64,000 nt of DNA from Lodderomyces elongisporus (lineage: Eukaryota > Ascomycota > Pichiomycetes > Serinales > Debaryomycetaceae), in NCBI RefSeq assembly GCF_030384665.1, contig NC_083673.1, positions 2,303,501 to 2,367,500 of the forward strand. Reading direction: 5' to 3'. Below, piece by piece: positions 1 to 9,026 of the stretch. Positions within the stretch are counted from its first letter, which is position 1, and every line of letters begins with the position of its first letter. The notes beneath the pieces were generated by a model, which ran no database searches, had not been told where the DNA came from, and saw only the letters and a list, made by a program, of their open reading frames with translations. Both the position numbers and the translations under genes were made by a program.

Positions 1-1
1 T

Positions 2-64
2 TATTCTCAATTAGGTGAAGCAATTGCAGTTAAGGGCAAAAATATCAAAATATTAAAAGACTAA
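2..64 (+). CDS. C-terminal tail of an unidentified upstream gene (partial)
   Basis: The frame starting at base 2 stays open for 20 codons up to the window edge and ends at a TAA at 62-64. The tail reads YSQLGEAIAVKGKNIKILKD, which has the alternating hydrophobic and basic character of a real protein end rather than the low-complexity sequence of the flanking DNA. The base composition changes right after the stop to T-rich leader-like sequence. I do not recognise the family. The next gene on the same strand (KNR4) starts 368 bp further on. Confidence 0.5.
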   Translation, partial: YSQLGEAIAVKGKNIKILKD

Positions 65-432
65 TCAACTTTCCATTAGGTCCAGACATTCAAATCGATT
101 TTTTTTCTCCCCCTTAATACACGACACCATTTCTATATCGTCCTTGTCTCACATTATTTCAAATTTTGAACCACATCCTACTTACTTACTTACTCCACTC
201 GGTTTAAAGAAAAAGATCGTTTCTTTTCTATTTCTACATAGCTTCAGGATAGGAGAAAGCAATATACTAAACAACACACTTGAACTTATTTTTTATTCTT
301 CTTTCTTTTATTTTTTTTATTAATTTTTTGATACACGAAGGATTTCCTTTTGCTTAACAAACAAAAAAAAAAAAAAAAAAAAAAAGAAGTATACCATACC
401 AAACCAAACCAAACCAAACCAAACCAAAAAAA
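65..432 (+). promoter_or_regulatory. Intergenic region and leader of KNR4
   Basis: This 368-bp stretch lies between the end of the upstream gene and the KNR4 start. It is T-rich, then A-rich. Its last 70 bases hold a run of 23 A (363-385) followed by six perfect CCAAA units (399-428) that reach to within four bases of the start codon. No TATA box or known operator is obvious. Confidence 0.5.
399..428 (+). repeat. (CCAAA)6 pentanucleotide repeat before the KNR4 start codon
   Basis: Six perfect CCAAA units occupy 399-428 and the ATG of KNR4 is at 433. An unbroken run of 23 A precedes the repeat at 363-385. The resulting leader lacks G for long stretches and is probably unstructured. Confidence 0.85.
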
Positions 433-2409
433 ATGGGTATTCTTGATAATTTCAAGGCCTTTGTCCACTCGATAACTACGCAGGATCATTACGCATCATA
501 TAATTCACCGTATAGAAATGCTTCTACTGGTGAAAGTCAATTGCCCAATGGGATCTCGGGTGGTTCGATGTTGCAATTGAACCCAGATATAAATTCCTCG
601 ACAACCTCGTTGAATGACACTTCGGCTGGATTTTATAGACCGGGTATGAAGTCGTCACAGACACAGATCCAAGATGTTCCTATGCAGAACTTTGACTCCA
701 ATGGGTTACCACCACTCCCCTCAATAGACTCATTATGGGACAGAATTGAGCATTGGATCGATGAAGAGTACCCCGAACTCGACGACAACTTAAATGATGG
801 AGTCACTTCAGCCGACTTGAATGAATTCCTTCTGGACTTGAGGTGCGGCTCGCGAAGTTTGCCCGAGGACTTTAGACAATTTTACAAAAGACACGATGGC
901 CAACTTAGAGGCGGGAAACCTACTGGGTTGATAATGGGCTTGGTGCTCTTGGACTTGGAGACCATTGTAGAGGAAAACATGATGTGGAACAAAGTCGTAG
1001 AGAGATTGGAGACTCAACAGCAAGCAGCTAAACTTCAACAGGCAAAAGCAAGCGTCGAAGCTAAGGAAGGTAGCAGTAGTCTGCACCAACACCAGCAGCA
1101 GCAGCACCAGCAGCAGCAGCAGACAAGTACTTTCATGAACCACCAACGTTCAATACCTCCTAACTCAATACAACCTGAATATTTCAATAGAGGTTGGATC
1201 GTTTTGCTTAAAGATAATACAGGCAATCAAGTTGCTATGGACTTGAACCCTGGTCCGCTGGGTACATGGGGTCAAATAATTTTATTTGGACGTGATTTCG
1301 ATACGAAATTAGTGATTGCCCAGAATTTACAAGACTTTATCTTTTCGTTTGTACTGGATTTAGAAGCTGGAAATTTCCTTATTGACTCTTCAGAATACCT
1401 GGAAGAATTGGGATACCTTTCGCCTGAAAGAGATGGGGATTACATGATTGGCGACGAAGAAGAAAATCAAGGTGAACTTAGTTTCTACGACAAGGATGGC
1501 AAGGAATTTGGTAAAGGTTCAATCAGAGGCAGACCAAATTACATTGAAGTATTGAAAAAGAGAGCTTTGAAAAGATATGGATTAAACGAGAACTTTCAAA
1601 CCATTTATCAACCGCAAAGGCCTCATAAGAAAACTACGCACCCCTCAGCGCACTCAGGTAGAAATAGCCCGATGATTCAATCAAGAAACGGTTCCACGCA
1701 GAACTTGAGAAGAAACATGTCAAACAACAACTCCACTGCAAGTTTATCATCCTCCTTGGCTATTAACAATAGTAACACCAATAGTAATACCAATAGTAGG
1801 AAAAAGACCCCCGTTCCAAGCCCATTAGTCAATTTGGACAAGAGCTCAAGCACCTTTTCAATCCCAAAGGAAACAATCATCGATGCCAAAAAGCAAACTT
1901 CAATGGCTGAAAATTCAGCAGCTAAAGAGACTAATTTGAGTGACGATTTGGAGGAGTTGACCGTCGACGATTTGAAAAAGAAGGAGGAGACGAAAGTGGT
2001 GGAGAAAAAGCAGGAGGAGCAGGATGAAGAAAAAGCTGATCTAAAGCCAGTTGATAAAGATTCTGAAAAGAATACGACACTGCTGAACGGGGCAGTTTCC
2101 AGTGAATCAGTTGAGCAACTGGATAAGATAGTCGATAATAAGGGGCCCGAAAAGATTGCTATAAACTCTACTAGCGCTGAGGATGCGAAGGCAGACGAGG
2201 GTGCCATTGTCGCGGAAAAAAAACCACAAACCACAATTTTGGACGATGAGCAAAATGATTCTACGGAAAAAGAAGAAGAAAAAGAGGATGAAGAAGAAAA
2301 CATTGCTAGTCAAACTGAATCCACAGGAACTGAAACAGAGAAGCCGATGTCTAAATCGCAAAAGAAAAAGCAAAAGAAAAATGCAAAAAAGCATGCTGCT
2401 CAACTGTAA
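433..2409 (+). CDS. KNR4: KNR4/SMI1 cell wall assembly regulator
   Basis: The product is a 658-aa protein of the Knr4/Smi1 family, a hub protein linked to the Slt2 cell wall integrity MAP kinase and to calcineurin signalling. The family core spans about residues 100-330: the block SLWDRIEHW near 101, LPEDFRQFYKRHDGQ, then NRGWIVLLKDN, GQIILFGRDFDTK and DLEAGNFL. A glutamine- and histidine-rich insert (about residues 196-236) interrupts the core. The C-terminal 270 residues are low-complexity, first Ser/Asn-rich, then Lys/Glu-rich, ending in a basic tail. The protein is longer than the roughly 500-aa S. cerevisiae protein as I remember it. CTG codons at 1258 and 1354 sit where that protein has asparagine, which fits decoding as serine. 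The start is the first ATG and is directly preceded by the CCAAA repeat. Confidence 0.93.
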   Translation: MGILDNFKAFVHSITTQDHYASYNSPYRNASTGESQLPNGISGGSMLQLNPDINSSTTSLNDTSAGFYRPGMKSSQTQIQDVPMQNFDSNGLPPLPSIDSLWDRIEHWIDEEYPELDDNLNDGVTSADLNEFLLDLRCGSRSLPEDFRQFYKRHDGQLRGGKPTGLIMGLVLLDLETIVEENMMWNKVVERLETQQQAAKLQQAKASVEAKEGSSSLHQHQQQQHQQQQQTSTFMNHQRSIPPNSIQPEYFNRGWIVLLKDNTGNQVAMDLNPGPLGTWGQIILFGRDFDTKLVIAQNLQDFIFSFVLDLEAGNFLIDSSEYLEELGYLSPERDGDYMIGDEEENQGELSFYDKDGKEFGKGSIRGRPNYIEVLKKRALKRYGLNENFQTIYQPQRPHKKTTHPSAHSGRNSPMIQSRNGSTQNLRRNMSNNNSTASLSSSLAINNSNTNSNTNSRKKTPVPSPLVNLDKSSSTFSIPKETIIDAKKQTSMAENSAAKETNLSDDLEELTVDDLKKKEETKVVEKKQEEQDEEKADLKPVDKDSEKNTTLLNGAVSSESVEQLDKIVDNKGPEKIAINSTSAEDAKADEGAIVAEKKPQTTILDDEQNDSTEKEEEKEDEEENIASQTESTGTETEKPMSKSQKKKQKKNAKKHAAQL

Positions 2410-2939
2410 ACTGTGAACTGTGAACTTTTAACTTTGTCATTTATATCAAAAAAATAACTCAGTATTAGAATTTGATTTTTATTTTCTTTTTCTTTTTTTT
2501 TACTTTTTCTTTTTTTTTGTTTTTGTTTTTGTTTTTGTTTTTGTTTTTGTTTTTGTTTTTGTTTTTTTTGTAGACTCTGCCGTACTGGGTTTGGCTAAAT
2601 TCAATAGCAGTGGATATAAACATGTGCAATTGTAATTCAACTCCTGTTTCTTGTCTTTTTAATTTCCTCGAGAGTTTATTTTGATATTTGCAGTGCACGC
2701 GTCTGAGAATAGTGTGTTCACTTTAGGTGTTTGAACCTTTCTTTTTGGTTTAAGTCTAAGTTTGGGTTTAGTTTCTTTCTTTTTCTTTTTTTTTTTTTTT
2801 TTTTTTTTTACTTCTTGATCTGAGGGGAAATAGGAGGTTGTTTGCCAATGTAGATAAACGCGCGTGTCTTCCCCAAACTACATTTACCTTTTTTATCGTA
2901 AACTATTGATATGCCTTAAACTCAGGTATATACAAGACC
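2410..2939. other. Intergenic: KNR4 terminator and DOC1 promoter
   Basis: This 530-bp stretch between two tandem plus-strand genes holds eight GTTTTT units (2519-2566), a long T tract near 2790-2810 and otherwise unremarkable AT-rich DNA. A minus-strand frame at 2465-2698 encodes only Lys/Asn dipeptides from the repeat and is not taken as a gene. Confidence 0.6.
2519..2566 (+). repeat. (GTTTTT)8 hexanucleotide repeat
   Basis: Eight consecutive perfect GTTTTT units lie about 110 bp downstream of the KNR4 stop codon, in the KNR4 3' flank. Confidence 0.9.
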
Positions 2940-4988
2940 ATGAACTCCTCAGGGTACTGGGACAGATCAAGTGTGGGACATTCAAATAGTCCCAATACCA
3001 GTTCAATCTTTATTTCGCATGATGCAGATGCAGGTGAAGAAGCTGAACGTGCACAAGATCAGAATTTACCACCACCACCAACACTAACCCTAACACCAGC
3101 ACCAGCATCAGCATCAGCATCAACATCAGCACCAATACCGGCACGCGCTCACGCACCAGGATCGGCACCAGTAGCACTTCTGGCACTTCTGGCACTTCTG
3201 GGGCTTCTGATTCCGCTGTCAACTACGCCCTCTGCAGACGATGCAAGTTTGGCGCACGTAGGACCATACTTTGATATAACGCCTCATCCTAATCAACACG
3301 AGGTTCAAATGCAGCCACAATATACCCCAGAAGAGATACGATGTTCTCTTGGATCGGGTGTACTTACAGACGAACAAGCTAGTAGAATACACCATCATAA
3401 CTTTATGCAACTGATTGAAGAGGATGAGGAGGAGCTCGATGATTATTACGTGAACGGGACTAGCAGACTTGGCGCGGGGCTTCTTGCAAGTAGAGTTATT
3501 GGCGATGGTGGCGATGGTGGCGATGGTGACGATAGCGGTGATTTGGAAAACAATGTTGTTGATGCAGATGATCCTATTGATGCCAGTGATTTCAATGAAG
3601 TTGATGATGCTGATGATAGATTCAATGGGAGTTTTAGTCGAATTGGTGGACTGGCAACAGGAATTACTACAATTGTTCCTGACACGCAACGATCGACTTG
3701 GGAAGGAATAATGACTACAGAGGATCGAAGGCAGCAACTGCGTCTGATGCAGCAAACACTGGAAACGTACCCGCTGCAGAACATCTTGACTATCGAAGAA
3801 GGAGATGAACATGTCAATGAATCGAATATAATCGATGGTATGAGTTCGGAAAGAGAGATTAGAGACAACGATACCGATCATGATATGCTAAGTCATGGCA
3901 CTACATCAAGTGTTGGTCAAGAACAACTAGAACAACAACAACATCATCATCATCATAATCAAGATCATTACCAGCAGCTGCATCATCGCCCACTGGAGCA
4001 TGAAGTTGATGACGATAACGAGATCAATGCAGATGAATCGCATTCTCAGCCTAGTTTGGAGCAGGTGCAGCGAGTATATTACACAAAAGGTTTAGAAGAA
4101 TTGGAGAGTTTACAGTTGGTGGATTTGTCAGCTTTGGCGACATGGAAATTGAGTTCATTTAAGCCAGGATTTGGTTTATCACAATTGCGCGATGATAGTC
4201 CTGAGACTTATTGGCAAAGTGATGGCAGTAATGGCGGAAACAATACGAACCCAAACAACTCTGCTTTTACCAACAATCATTTGAGTAATCCCCATTCTGT
4301 GACTATACAATTCATCAAAAGGGTGGCATTAGAAAGAATATCGATATTCACCAATTATTCATTAGATGAAAGTTACACACCAAGCAAGATAAAGATTATG
4401 GCTGGAAGTAGTGAAGGATGGGATTTAATTGATGTGTGCACTGTGAATTTTAATCAGCCGATAGGGTGGTCACATATTATTTTCAATGGTATTCGAAACG
4501 ATGGCGTACTCAAATGCTTTATGGTGAAAATTTTCATTTTAGCCAATCATCAAGAGGGCAAGGATAGTCATATAAGAGCAATTAGGTGTTTTGGACGCAA
4601 ACATTCTGTGCCACCTGTAAAAGGGTTACCATCAATTGGTAATCCATACCATAACTATAACCATAATCATAATAATAGTATACCACATCGTGTGAACCCC
4701 GAGCTTCTTCGTGATTTGAGTATAGCAAGTGGCTCGTCTCTTAATTCAGGTATTCTGGTTGGAAATAGGATCATTTCAAGCAGCAGTGATGTTCGCCACC
4801 AAACAGAGGTTGACGCCGAAGTTGACGCTGAGGCAGAATCGCTGGTGCTACTGCCACTGCTGCCACAATTTCCAAAACAAACACTTAATGAGGAAACAAC
4901 GAGCGCCATGCGCAATGTAAATGCAGTTCTAGGTCTCAATTCAGGATTTAAAAGCATAGAGCTAAGCAGTGTGTCATCAATACGCTAG
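2940..4988 (+). CDS. DOC1: DOC1/APC10, anaphase-promoting complex substrate-recognition subunit
   Basis: Doc1/Apc10 helps the anaphase-promoting complex bind substrate degrons and promotes processive ubiquitination. The DOC domain lies at about residues 395-560: TWKLSSFKPGFGLSQLRDD, TYWQSDG, then a ligand-binding face around SVTIQF, SIFTNYSLDESYTPSKI and SHIRAIRCFGRK. An Asn-rich insert follows TYWQSDGS. The last residues are SSIR. A C-terminal Ile-Arg is the tail by which Apc10 binds the Cdc27/Apc3 TPR subunit in other eukaryotes. The protein is 682 aa, far above the roughly 280 aa of S. cerevisiae, because of a 380-residue acidic, low-complexity N-terminal extension and a 120-residue C-terminal linker. 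In the extension, CTG-rich repeats look like a membrane helix under the standard code but become Ser-rich under the CTG-clade code. Confidence 0.92.
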   Translation: MNSSGYWDRSSVGHSNSPNTSSIFISHDADAGEEAERAQDQNLPPPPTLTLTPAPASASASTSAPIPARAHAPGSAPVALLALLALLGLLIPLSTTPSADDASLAHVGPYFDITPHPNQHEVQMQPQYTPEEIRCSLGSGVLTDEQASRIHHHNFMQLIEEDEEELDDYYVNGTSRLGAGLLASRVIGDGGDGGDGDDSGDLENNVVDADDPIDASDFNEVDDADDRFNGSFSRIGGLATGITTIVPDTQRSTWEGIMTTEDRRQQLRLMQQTLETYPLQNILTIEEGDEHVNESNIIDGMSSEREIRDNDTDHDMLSHGTTSSVGQEQLEQQQHHHHHNQDHYQQLHHRPLEHEVDDDNEINADESHSQPSLEQVQRVYYTKGLEELESLQLVDLSALATWKLSSFKPGFGLSQLRDDSPETYWQSDGSNGGNNTNPNNSAFTNNHLSNPHSVTIQFIKRVALERISIFTNYSLDESYTPSKIKIMAGSSEGWDLIDVCTVNFNQPIGWSHIIFNGIRNDGVLKCFMVKIFILANHQEGKDSHIRAIRCFGRKHSVPPVKGLPSIGNPYHNYNHNHNNSIPHRVNPELLRDLSIASGSSLNSGILVGNRIISSSSDVRHQTEVDAEVDAEAESLVLLPLLPQFPKQTLNEETTSAMRNVNAVLGLNSGFKSIELSSVSSIR

Positions 4989-5059
4989 AATAACAATGAG
5001 CCTATTCATTGTAACGCATTTATATACATATATTCATGCATCCATATCTATATATTCAG

Positions 5060-5962
5060 TTATTTCACGTCTATCTTTAATGAAAAGTCTATAATTCCTG
5101 TACCTTGGTGGATCGAGGAAGTAGAATAAATGTCAATATCATTGCAAAGGTAGCTGCTGAGGTTCTTTAATGTAAGTCCACCTGAGCATTCTAACAAAAA
5201 TGCCTTGTTGCTGCCACGATAATGTTCTCTTAAGCTCTGAGCAACTTTAACCAATTCTTCACCTTTGAAGTTGTCAAGCATAATAACGTCTGCACCAGCA
5301 TCTATGGCTTCTTTAGCATCTTTCTCAGTGCTGACTTCCACCTCAACTTTAACGGCAAAACCACAAACAGATCTGGCTTTTTCAACTGCATGAGTGATAC
5401 TACCTGTAGATGCAATGTGATTATCCTTTAACATTACCATCGAGCTCAAGTCATACCTATGTGTATCGACTCCTCCAACGAGCATGGCATATTTCTCCAA
5501 TAATCTCAAGCCAGGGGTGGTTTTACGTGTACCGGCAATTAAACCAGTGTATCCATTTTCATCTGCAAGTTTCTTTGTCAAGAAAGATTGAGTCGCTACG
5601 CCAGAAGCTCTAGCCAACAAGTTAAGAGCTGTTCTCTCGGCCAACAAGATGTTCTTGGCAGCTCCGGTGACAGTCGCAACAACAATCTTCCCACCGCTCT
5701 GATTAAGTTCATCTTGAGTTACAAAAGTTTTTTCATCAAAATGCCACTTAACTTGTAAATCGCATTGCTTAAATACTTCTGCAGCAAACGGTACACCACA
5801 AATCAAGCCTTCTTGTTTCATATATAATGAAGCAGTTTCTGGTTTAGAGCCAACGACAAAGCCTCCAAAATCAAAAGATGGCACATCCTCTGTCAAAAAA
5901 TCTGTAATCTGTTGTTTCCATCTACCATCTCTTGGTAAAAGATTGACGTATTCAGAAGCCAT
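5060..5962 (-). CDS. BNA6: BNA6 nicotinate-nucleotide pyrophosphorylase (quinolinate phosphoribosyltransferase)
   Basis: The enzyme converts quinolinate and PRPP to nicotinate mononucleotide, CO2 and pyrophosphate in de novo NAD synthesis from tryptophan. The 300-aa length matches the family. Diagnostic blocks are [87 protein letters not shown] and LECSGG. The basic substrate-binding residues in GTRKT and in the HR pair of THRYD are present. The start chosen is the ATG at 5960-5962. The frame stays open for 48 further codons upstream but contains no other ATG. The gene converges on DOC1 with only 71 bp between stops and diverges from ECO1. Confidence 0.95.
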   Translation of the reverse strand: MASEYVNLLPRDGRWKQQITDFLTEDVPSFDFGGFVVGSKPETASLYMKQEGLICGVPFAAEVFKQCDLQVKWHFDEKTFVTQDELNQSGGKIVVATVTGAAKNILLAERTALNLLARASGVATQSFLTKKLADENGYTGLIAGTRKTTPGLRLLEKYAMLVGGVDTHRYDLSSMVMLKDNHIASTGSITHAVEKARSVCGFAVKVEVEVSTEKDAKEAIDAGADVIMLDNFKGEELVKVAQSLREHYRGSNKAFLLECSGGLTLKNLSSYLCNDIDIYSTSSIHQGTGIIDFSLKIDVK

Positions 5963-6327
5963 CGTAACTGGTAACAATTTTATCTCGTGGTATATATATA
6001 TATATGTAAAATAACGTGGAGTGTTGATAAAATCCGGGGTGTGGTACGACAACTGTAAAGTGAGAACAAGAAGAAAGAAAACCGAGTAATCGCGAGGAAG
6101 ATACAAAAGTGAAGCTCAAAAAAGGTAAAAAGGTAAAAAGTAAAAAAAAAAAAATTAAAAAAAAGGACAGGAAAACAGTACAGAAAGAAGGGGAGAAAAA
6201 AACAAATAGGATGTACATAGGACTTTTTCAGATTGCAAAAGATATATACTAGAGCCATGTTACACATCTTTTACCAAAATATCAAAACACCAGTGGCAAA
6301 CAACTGGGATTACAAAGCTGTTATGAC
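5963..6327. promoter_or_regulatory. Divergent promoter region BNA6 / ECO1
   Basis: This 365-bp stretch separates two outward-facing genes. It holds a TATATA run near 5992-6006, which is close to the BNA6 start and could serve it, and A-rich tracts at 6140-6170. No specific regulator site stands out. Confidence 0.5.
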
Positions 6328-7107
6328 ATGATAAGCGAAGGAAAAGGGAAATCAACCCGAACTAGAAATGTGCAATCAGTGCTCAACATTTCACCAACCT
6401 GGACTAAAAAAGTGTGTTCCACTTGTCATATGACGTATAATCCACTGGTTTCTGTGGACGCTTCGGTTCACAAAAAGTACCATTCAGATTTTATGAGCGG
6501 TATTAATTGGACAGCGACACTTGGAAGCAAGTCTTTGGAGACGGTTACTCTTGTGCTGCTGAAAAAGAGTTCTAAACTAGGTCAGTTGAAAAGCTCTGTG
6601 ACGCGTGAAACGAAACGCGTTGTGATACATACCATTGATAAACAGAACAAAAGACAGGTTTCCAAGGTTGAAGAGATATTGAAAATGGTCAATACAGAGC
6701 TTAATGCAGCTGATGACTCTAAACAGTGGCGCCTGCTTGCGTTTGATTCAAGCAAGGCTTTTATTCTTGTGCTTGACAACAAGGCTATAGGAATATGCAC
6801 AACAGATTCCATTAATCATGCGCAATGGTTGATACTAAAAAATCAAAAAATCGTCCCTGACCGTAAATTGGATGGTTTTTGCATAGGAATCTCACGAATC
6901 TGGATTGCCCCAAAGTGGCGAAATCATGGCCTAGCAGGCTCGTTGTTGCAGTGTGTCATGAAGAATTCAGTATATGGAAAAATCTTGTCCAGGCATCAAA
7001 TTGCATTCAGCCAACCAAGTTTTGGAGGCGGTCTACTCGCCAAGTCATTCAATGGCGTTATGCACAAAAGCGGGGAAGTGCTTATACCGGTATACACTGA
7101 AAAATGA
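6328..7107 (+). CDS. ECO1: ECO1 cohesin acetyltransferase
   Basis: Eco1 acetylates the Smc3 subunit of cohesin during S phase and so establishes sister-chromatid cohesion. The 259-aa protein has the usual family layout. A QSVLNI element at residues 16-21 resembles the QxxL PCNA-binding motif of the yeast protein. A C2H2 finger uses C30, C33, H48 and H52. The C-terminal acetyltransferase domain carries IGISRIWIAPKWRNHGLA (CoA-binding region), SVYGKILSRHQIAFSQPS and the terminal GVMHKSGEVLIPVY. The CTG codon at 6445-6447 (residue 40, inside the finger) aligns with a threonine in S. cerevisiae as I remember it, which suits serine. The gene converges on the carrier gene with 134 bp between stops. 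Confidence 0.95.
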   Translation: MISEGKGKSTRTRNVQSVLNISPTWTKKVCSTCHMTYNPLVSVDASVHKKYHSDFMSGINWTATLGSKSLETVTLVLLKKSSKLGQLKSSVTRETKRVVIHTIDKQNKRQVSKVEEILKMVNTELNAADDSKQWRLLAFDSSKAFILVLDNKAIGICTTDSINHAQWLILKNQKIVPDRKLDGFCIGISRIWIAPKWRNHGLAGSLLQCVMKNSVYGKILSRHQIAFSQPSFGGGLLAKSFNGVMHKSGEVLIPVYTEK

Positions 7108-7241
7108 AAGAAAAAAAGAACAAAAAAAAAGGGAAGGAAAGGGGGGAAAAAACAACAAATTCTAAAAAACAACAACTATAATACTAAAATAAAATAGAAA
7201 ACAAAGAGAATTAAAGTTTTAGTTAGTACACAGTCATTTAT

Positions 7242-8450
7242 CTATTCGTCTCTAAACATCTTTTGGCCACCAGCCGCGTTAACTATGTTTTCAACGTATT
7301 CATAGACAGTAGCTGTCATACCTCCGCTAATCAAGACCTTCACAAATCTTGGTAGAGCTCCCTTAAACATGGCCAATGGCCCCTGGTTCACAAATATCTT
7401 GTATGCTGTAGACAAAGAATCTCTATAAATAGATTTCCCGTTTTTCAGCTGCAAGTGGGTTTTGATAACATCCAACGGCTGGGTAACTGTTATTACAGCT
7501 AGTGAAGAGAAAATGTGCAATGCTATCAGCTGAATTGCCGTGTGCTTCTGTCCAAACCATGCGTTTTCGGACAGCTGAGGATTGACGAGCTGGCGAACAG
7601 CATTATATGACGAAAACCATACCCATGATATGGCAATCTGTCTGGTGTAAGTAATGAATGTACCAGCCATAAACCCTCTAATGCCCTTGAGGCGATATAT
7701 TTCCTTCACTGTACCAAACAATGTTAAAGATGGATGCTGGTTGTAGTAAGCTTTTAACGATTCAATTTGGTTCAACAATTTCGATTTGGGAGGAGCAAAT
7801 CTCGTCTTGTTTTTGACTTTTTGATCAATTATTTCTGCCGTGTAATATGCGTTCGGTGAGCAATATTGTTTGGCAAATATTGGCTTACTCTGTTTGGGGT
7901 TGCTATGGTGCTGACCATGGCCATGGCCAACCTTATGGCCAGTAATGTCATAGCCAATATCTTTTGTTCTTAAAAGTTCATTTTTCAAAGATTGATTTTG
8001 GATCATGGTAATTTTTATATTCTCAAATGGTACAAGCCACGCGGTTTCTATAGTGGCACTCATGATACCAGCAATAACAATTCTAGGTGCAGTGGTCTTA
8101 TTAGTTTGTCCATGATGCGAATCAATGGCCATAAATTTTGTTGCCCAATTGTAAGATATCAATCTGGTTCCATTCTTCATAATACTCCCTAAAACCAAAG
8201 CACTTCCACCTTTATAAAGCTGACCTAACGTACTAGGATAGTTTCCAGGAATCTTGAACTTTTTCATATACGCGTCGTTGTTCATTTGTTGTTGGGTTTT
8301 AATAAAATCAAACGGGTAAGTAACAGTTGCTGTGAAAGCTGCTGCTGTGCAGCCAGAAACCAAAGCCGTTAACAAATTGTCTCCTGAATCCTGCTGATTA
8401 TCATGACTTATAAAGGAGCCATGTGAGAGCCCTGCTTTCGACTGTGACAT
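7242..8450 (-). CDS. MRX20: Mitochondrial carrier family protein, similar to YFR045W/MRX20
   Basis: This is a six-helix mitochondrial carrier with three repeats. The signature motifs are PFDFIKTQQQ, PFENIKITM and PLDVIKTHL, and the substrate side shows a GIRGFMAGTF-type element. The overall form resembles the tricarboxylate carrier group, to which yeast YFR045W (Mrx20) belongs; the substrate cannot be read from sequence. The second matrix loop is expanded by about 70 residues with a His/Gly-rich patch (HGHGQHH), which is unusual for the family. The ATG at 8448-8450 is used. The open frame continues 15 codons upstream without another ATG. Length is 402 aa against roughly 300 for typical carriers. 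The exact orthologue is less certain than the family. Confidence 0.72.
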   Translation of the reverse strand: MSQSKAGLSHGSFISHDNQQDSGDNLLTALVSGCTAAAFTATVTYPFDFIKTQQQMNNDAYMKKFKIPGNYPSTLGQLYKGGSALVLGSIMKNGTRLISYNWATKFMAIDSHHGQTNKTTAPRIVIAGIMSATIETAWLVPFENIKITMIQNQSLKNELLRTKDIGYDITGHKVGHGHGQHHSNPKQSKPIFAKQYCSPNAYYTAEIIDQKVKNKTRFAPPKSKLLNQIESLKAYYNQHPSLTLFGTVKEIYRLKGIRGFMAGTFITYTRQIAISWVWFSSYNAVRQLVNPQLSENAWFGQKHTAIQLIALHIFSSLAVITVTQPLDVIKTHLQLKNGKSIYRDSLSTAYKIFVNQGPLAMFKGALPRFVKVLISGGMTATVYEYVENIVNAAGGQKMFRDE

Positions 8451-9026
8451 TATCGTGTTATCGTTGGTGATTAGATAGGACAAGGCTAGTAGCAATATTA
8501 ATGTCTACTACTAACGAAAAGGTTGTTTCTCAGATTTTTCGGTAGCGCTTATGGTGATCTTTTGATTGACTGTCTTTCAATACATGGTTTTTTTTTCACC
8601 TTTTTGTTCTTTGTTTTGCTTCCCTCAACTAGTACTACCACTCGTATTATTCATACCATTTCATGCTTTTATCTTCACACACTCTTGCTGTATAAAATAA
8701 ATTATTTGTAATTGAAAAAAATACTAATTGAAACTCTTTAATTTCAATCGCTATTGGCAACCTTATGAATGTACTAATATGTACTTATAAATAGTTCAAT
8801 ACGTGCATATACGCATCATTGAAAAACCAAAGGGAAAGATTAAACTTTTTGTTTTGAACCATGACATTTTATTGATGGTTGCATAAGCTATATAAATTAT
8901 GTTGAAGGTCAGAATCTAGGGCTGTATAAATTTATGAGTATATATATATATATGTACAGTCTCTGAGAATTACGGTGTTGACTATGTAACGGTTATATGC
9001 ATGTACTTATATGTGTATGTTTATAA
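8451..9026. other. Intergenic: carrier-gene promoter and MTO1 3' flank
   Basis: This 576-bp stretch is AT-rich with a TA run at 8939-8953. A TACTAAC at 8509-8515 followed by CAG at 8531 looks like a splice acceptor region but has no supporting donor or exons. I see no gene here. Confidence 0.55.

Noticed and set aside
1035..1226. Cys/Trp- and Leu-rich frames opposite polyglutamine tracts (also at 17056 and 43060)
   Set aside because: They are shadows of CAG/CAA repeats in KNR4, HAP2 and REX1.
5963..6106. In-frame N-terminal extension of BNA6 resembling a signal peptide
   Set aside because: The extension begins with TTG and contains no ATG, so the first ATG is at 5962.
8509..8533. TACTAAC followed by CAG, resembling a branch point and splice acceptor
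   Set aside because: No donor site or coding exons on that strand; it lies in the promoter of a minus-strand gene.
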